Source: Sporosarcina sp. Marseille-Q4943
GTDB lineage: Bacteria; Bacillota; Bacilli; Bacillales_A; Planococcaceae
Direction of reading: 5' to 3'
Assembly (NCBI RefSeq): GCF_943736995.1
Contig: NZ_OX031157.1
Span: 558,001 to 622,000 of the forward strand
Length of the DNA: 64,000 nucleotides
Below, piece after piece: positions 1-8,037 of the stretch. Made by a program: the position numbers and the translations under genes. Positions within the stretch are counted from its first letter, which is position 1; every line of letters begins with the position of its first letter. The notes below the pieces were generated by a model, which was not told where the DNA came from, did not search any database, and saw nothing but the letters and a program-made list of their open reading frames with translations.

Positions 1-155
1 AAAGAATGAATTTGAAAACAGCCAAGGAGTTACTGATTGAGTTTGTCGGGGAGCAAAAGGTGCCGATAAAAACGAGGAAACCAACATTCATACCAAAACG
101 TCCAAAAGTGTCCAACACACAATCATTCCGATCGTCATATTTAGATGGGAAATAA
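1..155 (+). CDS. C-terminal end of an unrecognised protein (5' end outside window)
   Basis: The reading frame that starts at base 3 is open from the window edge to a TAA at 153-155 and encodes about 50 residues. The tail is basic and proline/lysine rich (KVPIKTRKP, FIPKRPKV) and ends SSYLDGK. An in-frame ATG lies at base 6 but no ribosome site can be seen before it, so the piece is more likely the end of a longer gene. It is followed at once by a strong hairpin terminator, which supports a real gene end. I do not recognise the family. Confidence 0.45.
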   Translation, partial: RMNLKTAKELLIEFVGEQKVPIKTRKPTFIPKRPKVSNTQSFRSSYLDGK

Positions 156-159
156 CACA

Positions 160-211
160 CGGGCTGTTCCAGTCAATCAGTTGTACTGATTGACTGGACA
201 GCCCGTTTGTT
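160..211. terminator. Bidirectional intrinsic terminator
   Basis: A 20-bp stem (CGGGCTGT-TCCAGTCAATCAG against CTGATTGACTGGACAGCCCG, one bulged T) has a five-base loop. It lies between the stop of the upstream plus-strand gene and the stop of the convergent dehydrogenase, so it can serve both. Confidence 0.9.
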
Positions 212-1084
212 TTATCCGCGTCTATATTGCTCGTACAAAACTTGAGTCCCTTTTTCGCCATATCCTTCTTCGACGAGTTCATTGTACATTTCCTTCGCCA
301 TTTGGAGGCCTGGTAATGGCAATTTCATTAACTCGGCTTCTGCCAAGGCGATTTTCATATCCTTCAGGAAATGCTTAACGTAAAAACCGGGTTCGAAATC
401 CCCTTTGATCATGCGTGGCGCCAAATTTGAAAGCGACCAAGACCCCGCAGCACCCGAGGAAATGGATTCGAGAACTGTTTCTAGATCAAGACCCGCCTCT
501 TTTCCATAAGCCAAAGCTTCACACACGCCGATCATATTCGTTGCAATGGCAATCTGGTTGCACATTTTCGTATGTTGACCCGCCCCCGCTTCGCCTTGAT
601 AGACAATTTGCTTTCCGAACTCTTGAAGTAGAGGTAGAACTTCTCGGAATGTCTGTTCATTTCCTCCGCACATAATGGAAAGTGTCCCGTTTTTCGCTCC
701 GACATCCCCGCCTGAAACCGGAGCATCGATTGAGGAAATTCCCCTCTCTTCCGCATCAGCAGCAATTTTTTTCGCCAGTGCCGGACTGGATGTCGTCATA
801 TCGACGAAAACCATCCCTTCACGTGCATTCGCAAAAATTCCATCTTCTGAATAATAGACCTCTTCTACATCAGTTGGATAACCAACCATTGTCAAAACGA
901 TATCCGCGCCGGCAGTTGCTAGTCCCGCCGTTTCAGCCCATTTTGCTCCGTGTTCAATTAGTGCTTCCGCTTTTTCCTTAGTACGGGTGAATACAGTCAC
1001 TTCATAATCCGCTTTTAATAGATGCTTTACGATACTACTGCCCATTACACCTGTTCCGATAAATGCAATCTTTTTATTCCCCAT
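212..1084 (-). CDS. NAD(P)-dependent beta-hydroxyacid dehydrogenase (3-hydroxyisobutyrate dehydrogenase family)
   Basis: This is a cytosolic oxidoreductase that oxidises a beta-hydroxyacid; the exact substrate cannot be told from sequence. The dinucleotide-binding loop GTGVMGSS lies at the N-terminus, the substrate signature DAPVSGGDVGAKNG is in the middle, and the catalytic lysine is in GAGQHTKMCNQ. The C-terminal helical domain carries FYVKHFLKDM, typical of the family. It resembles B. subtilis YkwC. An upstream ATG at 1135 is in frame, but GGAGGGG sits just before the paired ATG codons at 1087 and 1084, so one of those is the start; with the second the product is 290 residues. It appears to be a single-gene unit. 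Confidence 0.88.
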   Translation of the reverse strand: MGNKKIAFIGTGVMGSSIVKHLLKADYEVTVFTRTKEKAEALIEHGAKWAETAGLATAGADIVLTMVGYPTDVEEVYYSEDGIFANAREGMVFVDMTTSSPALAKKIAADAEERGISSIDAPVSGGDVGAKNGTLSIMCGGNEQTFREVLPLLQEFGKQIVYQGEAGAGQHTKMCNQIAIATNMIGVCEALAYGKEAGLDLETVLESISSGAAGSWSLSNLAPRMIKGDFEPGFYVKHFLKDMKIALAEAELMKLPLPGLQMAKEMYNELVEEGYGEKGTQVLYEQYRRG

Positions 1085-1133
1085 CATAACCCCTCCATCT
1101 TTACTATCATTATCCATTATAAGCGTTTCAGAC

Positions 1134-1173
1134 AAAAAAAAGGAGGACAGATCCTGTAATAGGGTCCGTCCTC
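1134..1173 (-). terminator. Intrinsic terminator of the MoxR-DUF58 operon
   Basis: Read on the minus strand, GAGGACGGACCCT pairs with AGGATCTGTCCTC across a short loop and is followed by a run of eight T. It lies downstream of the membrane protein at 1234. Confidence 0.88.
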
Positions 1174-1233
1174 AAAAGGGGGAAATGAGAATGTTGCTGT
1201 GTTCAATTATAATGTCCCCCGTTTGAAAACATC

Positions 1234-2478
1234 TTAAACCTCTTTTCCGAAAAAAGTTTTTTTAATGTGATCGAGTTCTTGGAGAAATTTAGAATGCTCC
1301 TCTTCAGAAGGTGTCCGTGATCCATAACGGACATCATTGTATATCGATAATATCCATTCATTCTGCTTCCATCCCATACGAGAAAACCATTCTCTTACTG
1401 TTTCACCATTCAAACGGCTGAAATTGTATTTTTGCGCTTCCTTCTCGAACTGTTCGAATGTTTTCCTTACTTCATCCCGTGCAGATGAATAGTCGTACAA
1501 CAACTGACGATGTTCTTCTGGTTTTTCTCTCCTTCCTTTAAAAGAGAAAGAATAAGTCTCCAGTTGTTCCACTTCTCGTTTCTTCGCTTTTTTTCGTAGA
1601 AGTATAATGCTAATTACTATAAGGATTACTAAAGCCAAACCTAACGAAGTATACTCGAAAATGGAAGAGGTGGCACCGTGAGTATTCAACTCCCCATCCA
1701 ATCTAAAATCGATGTATTCTTCTTCTATTTCCTCTAAATTTTCTTCTATGAATCGTTCAGAACCCGATTTAAAAAAGTCAAGGAGGGAATCCGTCGATTT
1801 CCCAAAAAGCGTTAGGATACCACCGAAGAGAAAGCCGAGCACACCTATAACGCCTCTCCTCACCGGATCGAGAGCAAATAGGACGACAAAAAACACAGCA
1901 GCCCCCAATCCGATAATGTAACCGAAAATCTTGCTCGCTTCCCTTACTTTGAAATTGCCTAATTGCCGGCTATTAACGGTAATCGAAACCATACGTATAA
2001 AGAAGTACAAGAACGATGTTAATAGAAAGAGTATCAATTGCTGCATCATAAGTTCTTTTGGGTGATTATGGGCAAAAATCAATCTCGCCATGAAAAAAAG
2101 CACTACGAAAACAAGTGTGTTGACCGTCAAAAATGGCCATCCTTGAATTCTGGACCCGTTGAAATTCGCTTGAATCCTCCACAAAATATACACGAAGAAT
2201 ATGAGCATATTCATTAGTGGCGCGTTGAAAAATAATAAAGATGATGTGAGCACTAATGCCAATCCAGCACCATAACCGAGGGAATAATCGCGATTGTAAA
2301 ACAGGAAATAGGCGATGATTCCTCCCATAATCGAGATGAATATCCATACATACGGCATTGCGGATCCAATTTCCCCTAGAAAGAAAATGAATACATAGGA
2401 TAGGAGAAACATTTCGACAATTAGACGTTCAGATAGGTTGAATCGGTTCCGGTCTTTCTCGTATTTTGATTGTCCCAA
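1234..2478 (-). CDS. Polytopic membrane protein, last gene of a MoxR-DUF58 operon, with DUF4129-like tail but no transglutaminase domain
   Basis: The N-terminal ~210 residues hold about six hydrophobic segments, followed by an acidic loop (EENLEEIEEEYID), one more membrane helix near residue 280, and a charged cytosolic tail of ~110 residues. The tail contains VREWFSRMGW and YGSRTPSEEEHSKF, which resemble the DUF4129 tail found after transglutaminase domains in proteins such as YebA. No transglutaminase Cys-His-Asp core is present, so the domain is missing compared with the usual third gene of this operon. The start is TTG, overlapping the end of the DUF58 gene by 58 bases, with AAAGGA ten bases upstream. 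Function unknown; an envelope role is inferred from context. Confidence 0.75.
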   Translation of the reverse strand: MGQSKYEKDRNRFNLSERLIVEMFLLSYVFIFFLGEIGSAMPYVWIFISIMGGIIAYFLFYNRDYSLGYGAGLALVLTSSLLFFNAPLMNMLIFFVYILWRIQANFNGSRIQGWPFLTVNTLVFVVLFFMARLIFAHNHPKELMMQQLILFLLTSFLYFFIRMVSITVNSRQLGNFKVREASKIFGYIIGLGAAVFFVVLFALDPVRRGVIGVLGFLFGGILTLFGKSTDSLLDFFKSGSERFIEENLEEIEEEYIDFRLDGELNTHGATSSIFEYTSLGLALVILIVISIILLRKKAKKREVEQLETYSFSFKGRREKPEEHRQLLYDYSSARDEVRKTFEQFEKEAQKYNFSRLNGETVREWFSRMGWKQNEWILSIYNDVRYGSRTPSEEEHSKFLQELDHIKKTFFGKEV

Positions 2479-3629
2479 ATCCTTTCATTCCTTTCATGGG
2501 ATTTGTCCAAAATGACTTCATAACGTTTCACCCATTGTTTTGCGAGGGCTTTTATACGATCATTTTCATGAGTGATCAAAACTACTGTTTGAGAAAGCTG
2601 CCCCGTCCCTTCCATATGTTGAAGCATTTCTTCAAAAGGCAATTTCGCATGTTTGTCCGATATTTTCGCAAGCATGACCATCAATTTCTGAAATTGCACT
2701 TTTCCTGATCCGCTAGGCAAAATCAAATACGGTTTTGCTCCGAAACTACGTATATTAATAGCGACGGAATACGGAATATCATTCTTCATGCAGTAATCTG
2801 CATACGATACGAGACGCTCGACCTTTGTTTCAAAGTCCAAGAAACCTCTGTCTTTTTCAATTGTGTTCATCATCAGAACAACACTTTGCGAGCTGACTGG
2901 AAGGAATTCCTTCGTTTGCAATTTCTGCATCCTGGCACTTGCTTTCCAGTGGATCTGGTCAAAGCGATCTGTTGGTATATAATCCCGAGTACCAATTGGT
3001 TGAAAGGAATCCATGAATAAAGATTGTCTCTGTTCGATTTCCCCTGGTTTGTAAGGCGAAGATTTCAATTCCCTACCAAGCGGAGTTACCCTAGGATACA
3101 CTAAGCTTTGATAATATATCGGCTCATTCAGTTCCATAGTGACAAATCCATCGCCAAAGAGATGAGGGATTTCTAACATGACCCTTGTTACTCTCGACAT
3201 CCCCCTTTTTTTACCTTCAAGAGGAATTCGGATCTCCACTTTTTTATTCCCGCCTATAGCAAAAGGGACCGTCAAATCATAGATTCCACTATAATGCTTC
3301 TTATCATCCGTGCTTGGAGCAACAGCATCTTCAAGTGAGAGAGTCAATGTTCCATTCCATATAGGCACGGTTCCATTCTTGAACTCCATGACGAGCTCTT
3401 CCGTTTCGCCGATCAAAATCCGCTTCTGCTTTGCACGAAAAGCGACTGACAGACCATTCCCTACTTTTGAAAAGTAGATGTTTTGGAATGCGAGCATCGC
3501 AAATACTGCCGCAAAGCAAGCGGCAAGCCACACTTGCAAATAAATGAAGGCGAATAAGAAAAAAACTGCCGTAATGGTCATCCCTTGGTGAATCAATTTA
3601 AATCCGTGTTCATAACGTATCCACTTCAT
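2421..3629 (-). CDS. DUF58 domain protein (YeaD-like)
   Basis: The protein has 402 residues. Two hydrophobic segments at residues ~15-60 anchor it. The middle part is beta-rich, and the DUF58 core is marked by the GTRDYIPTDRFDQIHWKASAR stretch, followed by a von Willebrand-A-like fold (VVLMMNTIEKD). DUF58 proteins partner with MoxR AAA ATPases and are thought to help assemble or fold extracytoplasmic proteins; that is family knowledge. The ATG overlaps the MoxR stop codon by one base (TAATG), indicating translational coupling. The 3' end overlaps the start of the downstream membrane protein. Confidence 0.88.
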   Translation of the reverse strand: MKWIRYEHGFKLIHQGMTITAVFFLFAFIYLQVWLAACFAAVFAMLAFQNIYFSKVGNGLSVAFRAKQKRILIGETEELVMEFKNGTVPIWNGTLTLSLEDAVAPSTDDKKHYSGIYDLTVPFAIGGNKKVEIRIPLEGKKRGMSRVTRVMLEIPHLFGDGFVTMELNEPIYYQSLVYPRVTPLGRELKSSPYKPGEIEQRQSLFMDSFQPIGTRDYIPTDRFDQIHWKASARMQKLQTKEFLPVSSQSVVLMMNTIEKDRGFLDFETKVERLVSYADYCMKNDIPYSVAINIRSFGAKPYLILPSGSGKVQFQKLMVMLAKISDKHAKLPFEEMLQHMEGTGQLSQTVVLITHENDRIKALAKQWVKRYEVILDKSHERNERIWDNQNTRKTGTDSTYLNV

Positions 3630-4564
3630 TAGACAGTCGCCTCAAGCGGTGCTGTGATGGAATTTGCTATTTCGTCAAGCACTTCTTCGATCGTTTTCGT
3701 CAATACCCCTTCCGTCGAAAGTTCCATCCGATGCAATGCGGCTGGAGGAAGAATATATTTGACGTCATCCGGAGTGACATAATCCCTGCCTTCAATATAA
3801 GCTTTCGTCCTCGCAGCCTGAAGAATTGCAAGAGCGGCACGGGAACTTAAGCCAAGTTCTAAGTAAGGATGCTCCCTCGTTGCCCGGACAATCTTCAATA
3901 TATATTTTTCAACATCTTCATGCACCGTCACTTCAGCGGCCTCAGCAGCCCATTTACCGACCGTTTCAGCATCGATGATTTCTTCTGTCATGATTTTGCC
4001 AGGATTCTTGCCGTATTGACGCAAAATCTCGTGCTCCTCTTCCAACGACGGGTAATCGATGTTCAGCTTGAATAGAAACCGATCCAACTGCGCTGCCGGC
4101 AACGGGAACGTCCCTTGCTGCGATTCAATCGGGTTTTGTGTCGCAATGACCATGAAAGGTGTCGGCAATTCAACAGTTTCCCCATCAATTGTCACTTGCC
4201 TCTCTTCCATTGATTCCAACAAGCTTGATTGTGTTCGAGGAGTTGCCCTGTTTATTTCATCTGCCAATAAGATATTTGTTGAGACCGGACCAGCTTTCAG
4301 GATGAACTCCTGCGACTGCGGGTTATAATAACGAATGCCAGTCACATCCGAAGGCAACACATCCGGAGTAAATTGGACACGTTTGAAGTCCCCTTTAAAA
4401 GCATTCGCAAAGCTCTTGGCCATCATTGTCTTACCGGAGCCGGGCACACTTTCAAGCAATACATGTCCCTGCTGCAATAAAGCGATGAGCATCAAATCGA
4501 ATTCTTTCTCTCTTCCAATGACAGCTTTGTTCAATTCTTCTCGAAAGTCTTTAATTGTTACCAA
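3629..4564 (-). CDS. MoxR family AAA+ ATPase (YeaC-like)
   Basis: A 311-residue ATPase with Walker A ESVPGSGKTMMAK, Walker B NILLADEINRA, the sensor ATQNPIESQQGTFPLP and the C-terminal lid with SRAALAILQAARTKAYIEGRDYVTPDDV. This is the canonical MoxR pattern. MoxR proteins act as chaperone-like ATPases on partners such as DUF58 proteins. An ATG at 4636 gives a longer frame, but it runs through the end of the upstream gene; TTG at 4564, preceded by AAAGGGTGGGG, starts the conserved part (VTIKDFREELNKAVIGRE). It lies 16 bases after the Spo0E-like gene and is coupled to the DUF58 gene. Confidence 0.9.
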   Translation of the reverse strand: MVTIKDFREELNKAVIGREKEFDLMLIALLQQGHVLLESVPGSGKTMMAKSFANAFKGDFKRVQFTPDVLPSDVTGIRYYNPQSQEFILKAGPVSTNILLADEINRATPRTQSSLLESMEERQVTIDGETVELPTPFMVIATQNPIESQQGTFPLPAAQLDRFLFKLNIDYPSLEEEHEILRQYGKNPGKIMTEEIIDAETVGKWAAEAAEVTVHEDVEKYILKIVRATREHPYLELGLSSRAALAILQAARTKAYIEGRDYVTPDDVKYILPPAALHRMELSTEGVLTKTIEEVLDEIANSITAPLEATV

Positions 4565-4580
4565 TGTAACCCCACCCTTT

Positions 4581-4760
4581 CTAGTTCTCTGTCCATTCCA
4601 ACTGTCCAGGCATTCCTTCACGAGAATTGTATTCATTGATCAAGCGATCGAGCACTTGGCTTATCTTTAATGTTTCCATTGACGAGTAGCCCTTTTGACC
4701 AGCAATTATGATCAATTCCATGCGCGTCGACTCGATTTCAGCTTCCAATTTCCGCTTCAT
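4581..4760 (-). CDS. Spo0E family aspartyl-phosphate phosphatase-like protein
   Basis: The product has 59 residues. The second half carries the family signature KISQVLDRLINEYN (the SQxLD core that contacts phosphorylated Spo0A). The first half is a predicted helix (EAEIESTRMELIIIA). Spo0E proteins remove phosphate from Spo0A and delay sporulation. GGGAGGT lies seven bases before ATG 4760, so that start is preferred over the TTG at 4766, which touches the ribosome site. It is the first gene of the MoxR-DUF58 operon, an unusual place for it. Confidence 0.82.
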   Translation of the reverse strand: MKRKLEAEIESTRMELIIIAGQKGYSSMETLKISQVLDRLINEYNSREGMPGQLEWTEN

Positions 4761-4854
4761 GCGCAATACCTCCCGTGTATAGATATACCTAAAAGACTAT
4801 TATACAGCATTCTATACAAAAATAGAAATTCAATTTACGACATTTTCCGACAAA

Positions 4855-4868
4855 TGAAAACGCTTTTA
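4855..4868. promoter_or_regulatory. Candidate catabolite-responsive element (cre-like)
   Basis: TGAAAACGCTTTTA matches the CcpA-site consensus TGWAANCGNTNWCA at all fixed positions but one. It lies between the divergent Spo0E-like gene and the DUF2187 gene, and either could be the target. No clear promoter boxes can be placed next to it. Confidence 0.35.
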
Positions 4869-4945
4869 TTTAGTATGAAACACTTTACGTATTACGCTTT
4901 TTCAGGCAAACTATAAAAGATAATCTGTTTAAGGAGTGTTTTAAG

Positions 4946-5134
4946 ATGAAGATTGCAGAGGTTGGCAATATTATAGAGTTTAAAGATGGTTTGCAAGGAA
5001 TCGTAGAGAAAGTGAATGAGAACTCCGTCATCGTTGATTTAACTTATATGGAAAACTTCGATGAATTGGAACTCGAGGAAAAGACAGTCGTCAATCATAA
5101 ACGGTATACGATCATCCACGGAAGCGATGAATGA
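4946..5134 (+). CDS. DUF2187 family small protein (YkvS-like)
   Basis: The product has 62 residues with a KOW-like beta-barrel pattern (AEVGNIIEFKDGLQGIVEKVNENSVIVDLT) and ends in VVNHKRYTII. This matches the DUF2187/YkvS family of short Bacillales proteins of unknown function. AAGGAG lies at a good distance before the ATG. It is followed 50 bases later by a lipoprotein gene on the same strand. Confidence 0.85.
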   Translation: MKIAEVGNIIEFKDGLQGIVEKVNENSVIVDLTYMENFDELELEEKTVVNHKRYTIIHGSDE

Positions 5135-5183
5135 AACATTTTTCACCTTCGTTCGTCCAATTATTGAATAGGAGGGATTTTCA

Positions 5184-5831
5184 ATGAAATTCAATTGGAA
5201 AATAGTGTGCACAGGATTTGCAGCTGCGATTCTCCTTACAGCTTGTGGAACTGATAATGCGGAACAAAAAGAAGGGGCAAACCCCGATAACGCAGAACAA
5301 GTTGTCGACGAGACAAATGGCAGCTCCACGGACGGTACGTCAGCAGATTCCGAGTCGAAGTCTGGTTCAAGTAGCGAAGGCGTCGAAGAGTCTCCAGATA
5401 AGATGGCTGATGCTGTATTGACGGAAAGTGATGAGCAATCATATGCAATCGAAGTATTGCCAGGTTATACGTTGACAAGTGAAGAGCCTGGACGGGACAG
5501 CTTGTATGCTGAGGAGAATTCAAACGCTTTTATGCGGATTGAAACTCAACCTGCTGAAGATGGATCGTATGATTATTTATTGGAAAATATGCAAGAAGTG
5601 TTGAAAGCTGCTAGCAATGGCGGAGAGCCTGAGGAATTGACAGATGTCTATTCAGACGTGGCTGATAAAGGAATCGAAAACGTTAAAGCGTTCAAGGTGG
5701 ATACAGAAACAGGCCCAGTTACGGGAGTCGTTTTTGAAAAAGATGGTATGGTCGTAAGACTTACTGTGTTTGACACACCGGACGAAAAATACAAAGATGA
5801 CTTCTTGAATATGGGACAGACGATACAATAA
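5184..5831 (+). CDS. Predicted lipoprotein of unknown function
   Basis: A 215-residue product with a lipoprotein signal (MKFNWKIVCTG, hydrophobic core, LLTAC with the modified Cys at residue 21). Residues ~23-75 are an acidic, serine-rich linker. The remaining ~140 residues form a compact domain with no motif I recognise (EVLPGYTLTSEEPGRDSLY). AGGAGGG lies before the ATG. A strong terminator follows within 12 bases. Confidence 0.8.
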   Translation: MKFNWKIVCTGFAAAILLTACGTDNAEQKEGANPDNAEQVVDETNGSSTDGTSADSESKSGSSSEGVEESPDKMADAVLTESDEQSYAIEVLPGYTLTSEEPGRDSLYAEENSNAFMRIETQPAEDGSYDYLLENMQEVLKAASNGGEPEELTDVYSDVADKGIENVKAFKVDTETGPVTGVVFEKDGMVVRLTVFDTPDEKYKDDFLNMGQTIQ

Positions 5832-5841
5832 ACGTATAAAA

Positions 5842-5872
5842 GCCGAACAGGTTGATCCTGTTCGGCGTTTTT
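5842..5872. terminator. Bidirectional intrinsic terminator
   Basis: GCCGAACAGG and its partner TCCTGTTCGGC form an 11-bp GC-rich stem with a four-base loop, followed by TTTTT on the plus strand and TTTTA on the minus strand. It separates the convergent lipoprotein and MarR genes. Confidence 0.92.
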
Positions 5873-5883
5873 ATGGAATGAAA

Positions 5884-6324
5884 TTATGACAGATTCTTTA
5901 TGGATAACCCTAATTTCCTCAACAGCTCGATTGCCGTTTCCTGTTCTGATTCCGAAAGGACGGACATCAATTCATTGATCTTTTCTTCATGGGACGGAAA
6001 AATTTCTTCGATCAATTCCTTGCCTGCATCAGTGATGGACATATACGTAACCCTTTTATCTTCCTTGCAAAACACGCGTTCAAGAAGACCTTTTTTTTCG
6101 AGCTTATCGACTACATATGTCATTGAGCCACTGCTCAGCAATATTTTTTGACCGATTTTTTGAATCGGCTGCCTACCTTTATGGTATAAAAGTTCGAGGA
6201 CAGCAAATTCTGTAGGATTCAGCTTATAGGACTCAATCAGTTTATTCGCCTCTTCCAGGACAACTTTGCTTGCCCTTGAAAGGACGATGAATAATTTCAA
6301 AGCACGCTCTGTATCATTTACCAT
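5884..6324 (-). CDS. MarR family transcriptional repressor, MhqR-like
   Basis: A 146-residue winged-helix regulator. The central part (LNPTEFAVLELLYHKGRQP, QKIGQKILLSSGSMTYVVDKLEKKGL) and wing (CKEDKRVTYMSIT) closely follow B. subtilis MhqR (YkvE), which represses genes for quinone and electrophile detoxification. That substrate link is by resemblance only; no dioxygenase or azoreductase target gene lies next to it. AAAGGTGGA precedes the ATG by about eight bases. Confidence 0.85.
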   Translation of the reverse strand: MVNDTERALKLFIVLSRASKVVLEEANKLIESYKLNPTEFAVLELLYHKGRQPIQKIGQKILLSSGSMTYVVDKLEKKGLLERVFCKEDKRVTYMSITDAGKELIEEIFPSHEEKINELMSVLSESEQETAIELLRKLGLSIKNLS

Positions 6325-6367
6325 TGTTCGGATCCACCTTTTATTTTCCTGTCAACGACTCGACACT

Positions 6368-6397
6368 ATTATATATATAAATGGACGAATGTGTCAA
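6368..6397 (-). promoter_or_regulatory. Sigma-A type promoter of the MarR-family gene
   Basis: On the minus strand TTGACA and TATAAT are separated by 18 bases, 44 bases upstream of the ATG at 6324. Both hexamers match the consensus exactly. Confidence 0.8.
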
Positions 6398-6408
6398 AAC
6401 GAATCGTT

Positions 6409-7839
6409 TCAAGAGACGATGGACTGTTTGCTTGGCAAAGAATTGTTCACACCTTCCTTCGCCCTAGGAAAGGATAATGTGAATTTCGTACCGATGCCGA
6501 TTTGACTTTCCACACCAATTGCACCGCCGTGATCTTCAACCGTTTTGAGGACGAATGGCAGACCCAAACCTGTACCGCCGGGCTTTGAGCTGAAGAAAGG
6601 CATGAACACCTGGCTCACTTGATGGCGTGTCATTCCTTTTCCCGTATCCGATATGGAAAGGATCAATTTCCCATCAGACTCGGCAAGATGAATGGAAAGC
6701 GTCCCCCCGATTTGCATCGACTCCAATGCATTTTTAAATAAATTTAAAAGCACTTGCTTTATCTTATCAGGATCGCCAAACATGAGAGGATTACTGCTTA
6801 GTTCCACTTGCTGAACAACTTCAATACCATCCATGACAGCTTTCGGGGATAGGATTGAAACCATATCTCCTACTAATACTTCGAGGGAGAAGACGGATTT
6901 CTTCTTTCCTGAGGGTTTCGATAGGACAAGCATCTCCCCAAGGATGGACTCCATTCTCTCGATTTCATCCTCAATTACAGAAATATAACGGATCGAGTCC
7001 TCTGTAGCCGATACTTTCAACAGCTGTGTAAATCCTTTTAATGTTGTGATGGGATTTCTTATTTCATGGGCTATGCTTGCTGCAATCTGACCAACTGCAG
7101 ATAATGAACCCGAATGGGCCAACTGAACTTGGAGATTCTCTTTCTCTGTTGAATCGGACATTTGGACGAAAAACATATTTGTTTCTTTATCATAGGAAGT
7201 TGTAATATGATAGTATCTTGTATCCTCCAATGATCTTTGATACGTTTTAATGGATTCAACAAACCCATGACCTTTTACCTTTTCAAGGATATCCTGAACA
7301 GGTTCGTCATGGTTCGGATCAACTATAGATAGTACTTTGCTTATGCAATGACCAACCAATTCTTTTTTCGGTTGATTGATAAAAATAGTATGCATTTCGT
7401 TCACATCGCGAATTTTTCCATTATGATCGACCAACAGCAAGAAATTGGACGATTGCCTGAACGCGTTAAAATATGTTTTTAAAAAAGGTATATCGCAAGG
7501 ATTCTGCATGTCAAACTTGGCAATGATCTTCTTGCTATCAGGAATATAGAATAATTGCATATGACCTTGGCATTTTTCGTTGAAACATAAATTAATCGAC
7601 ATTTTTTCCATTAACATTTGTTCCGATTTCCCCGCTCGCTCAGAAAACGCTGTCCAATCATGCATGGAAGTCGAATCGATGATTTCATTGATATTTTTCT
7701 TGTTTTTTATGTCGAATTGCATCTTAAACGGCTCATTTTCATAATAAATGTCTCCATTTAAATGCAAAATCAAACTTGGTCGAAAACTATCATCCACTAG
7801 AAATGACAAGTTTTTTCTCATATTATCGAAATCACTCAA
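6409..7839 (-). CDS. Soluble PAS-domain sensor histidine kinase (sporulation-kinase type)
   Basis: The 476-residue product has no membrane segment. An N-terminal PAS-like region (~1-140) is followed by a second PAS (~150-260, LLLVDHNGKIRDVNE). The dimerisation helix has the phospho-acceptor His in ASIAHEIRNPITTLKGF. The ATPase has N box NLFKNALESM, G1 SDTGKGM and G2 GTGLGLPF. No response regulator lies next to it. This layout fits orphan Kin-type kinases that feed the Spo0F-Spo0A phosphorelay. The start is TTG 7839 with AGGAGGT six bases before it; the ATG at 7893 has no such site. Confidence 0.87.
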   Translation of the reverse strand: MSDFDNMRKNLSFLVDDSFRPSLILHLNGDIYYENEPFKMQFDIKNKKNINEIIDSTSMHDWTAFSERAGKSEQMLMEKMSINLCFNEKCQGHMQLFYIPDSKKIIAKFDMQNPCDIPFLKTYFNAFRQSSNFLLLVDHNGKIRDVNEMHTIFINQPKKELVGHCISKVLSIVDPNHDEPVQDILEKVKGHGFVESIKTYQRSLEDTRYYHITTSYDKETNMFFVQMSDSTEKENLQVQLAHSGSLSAVGQIAASIAHEIRNPITTLKGFTQLLKVSATEDSIRYISVIEDEIERMESILGEMLVLSKPSGKKKSVFSLEVLVGDMVSILSPKAVMDGIEVVQQVELSSNPLMFGDPDKIKQVLLNLFKNALESMQIGGTLSIHLAESDGKLILSISDTGKGMTRHQVSQVFMPFFSSKPGGTGLGLPFVLKTVEDHGGAIGVESQIGIGTKFTLSFPRAKEGVNNSLPSKQSIVS

Positions 7840-8037
7840 TTTGATACCTCCTGTGCCTATTACCAAACAGTATGTGAAACGACAAGATTTCATGCGAATG
7901 AATCGGAAATAATCGGAAATTAATTTAAGTAAAGAACCTTCAATTCTGATTATTTCATATTGTCAGTCGTAATAAAATAGTTCAAAAAGACTAAAAATCA
8001 TAACTAATAATGAGTATTATACCAAAGGAGTAGGAAA

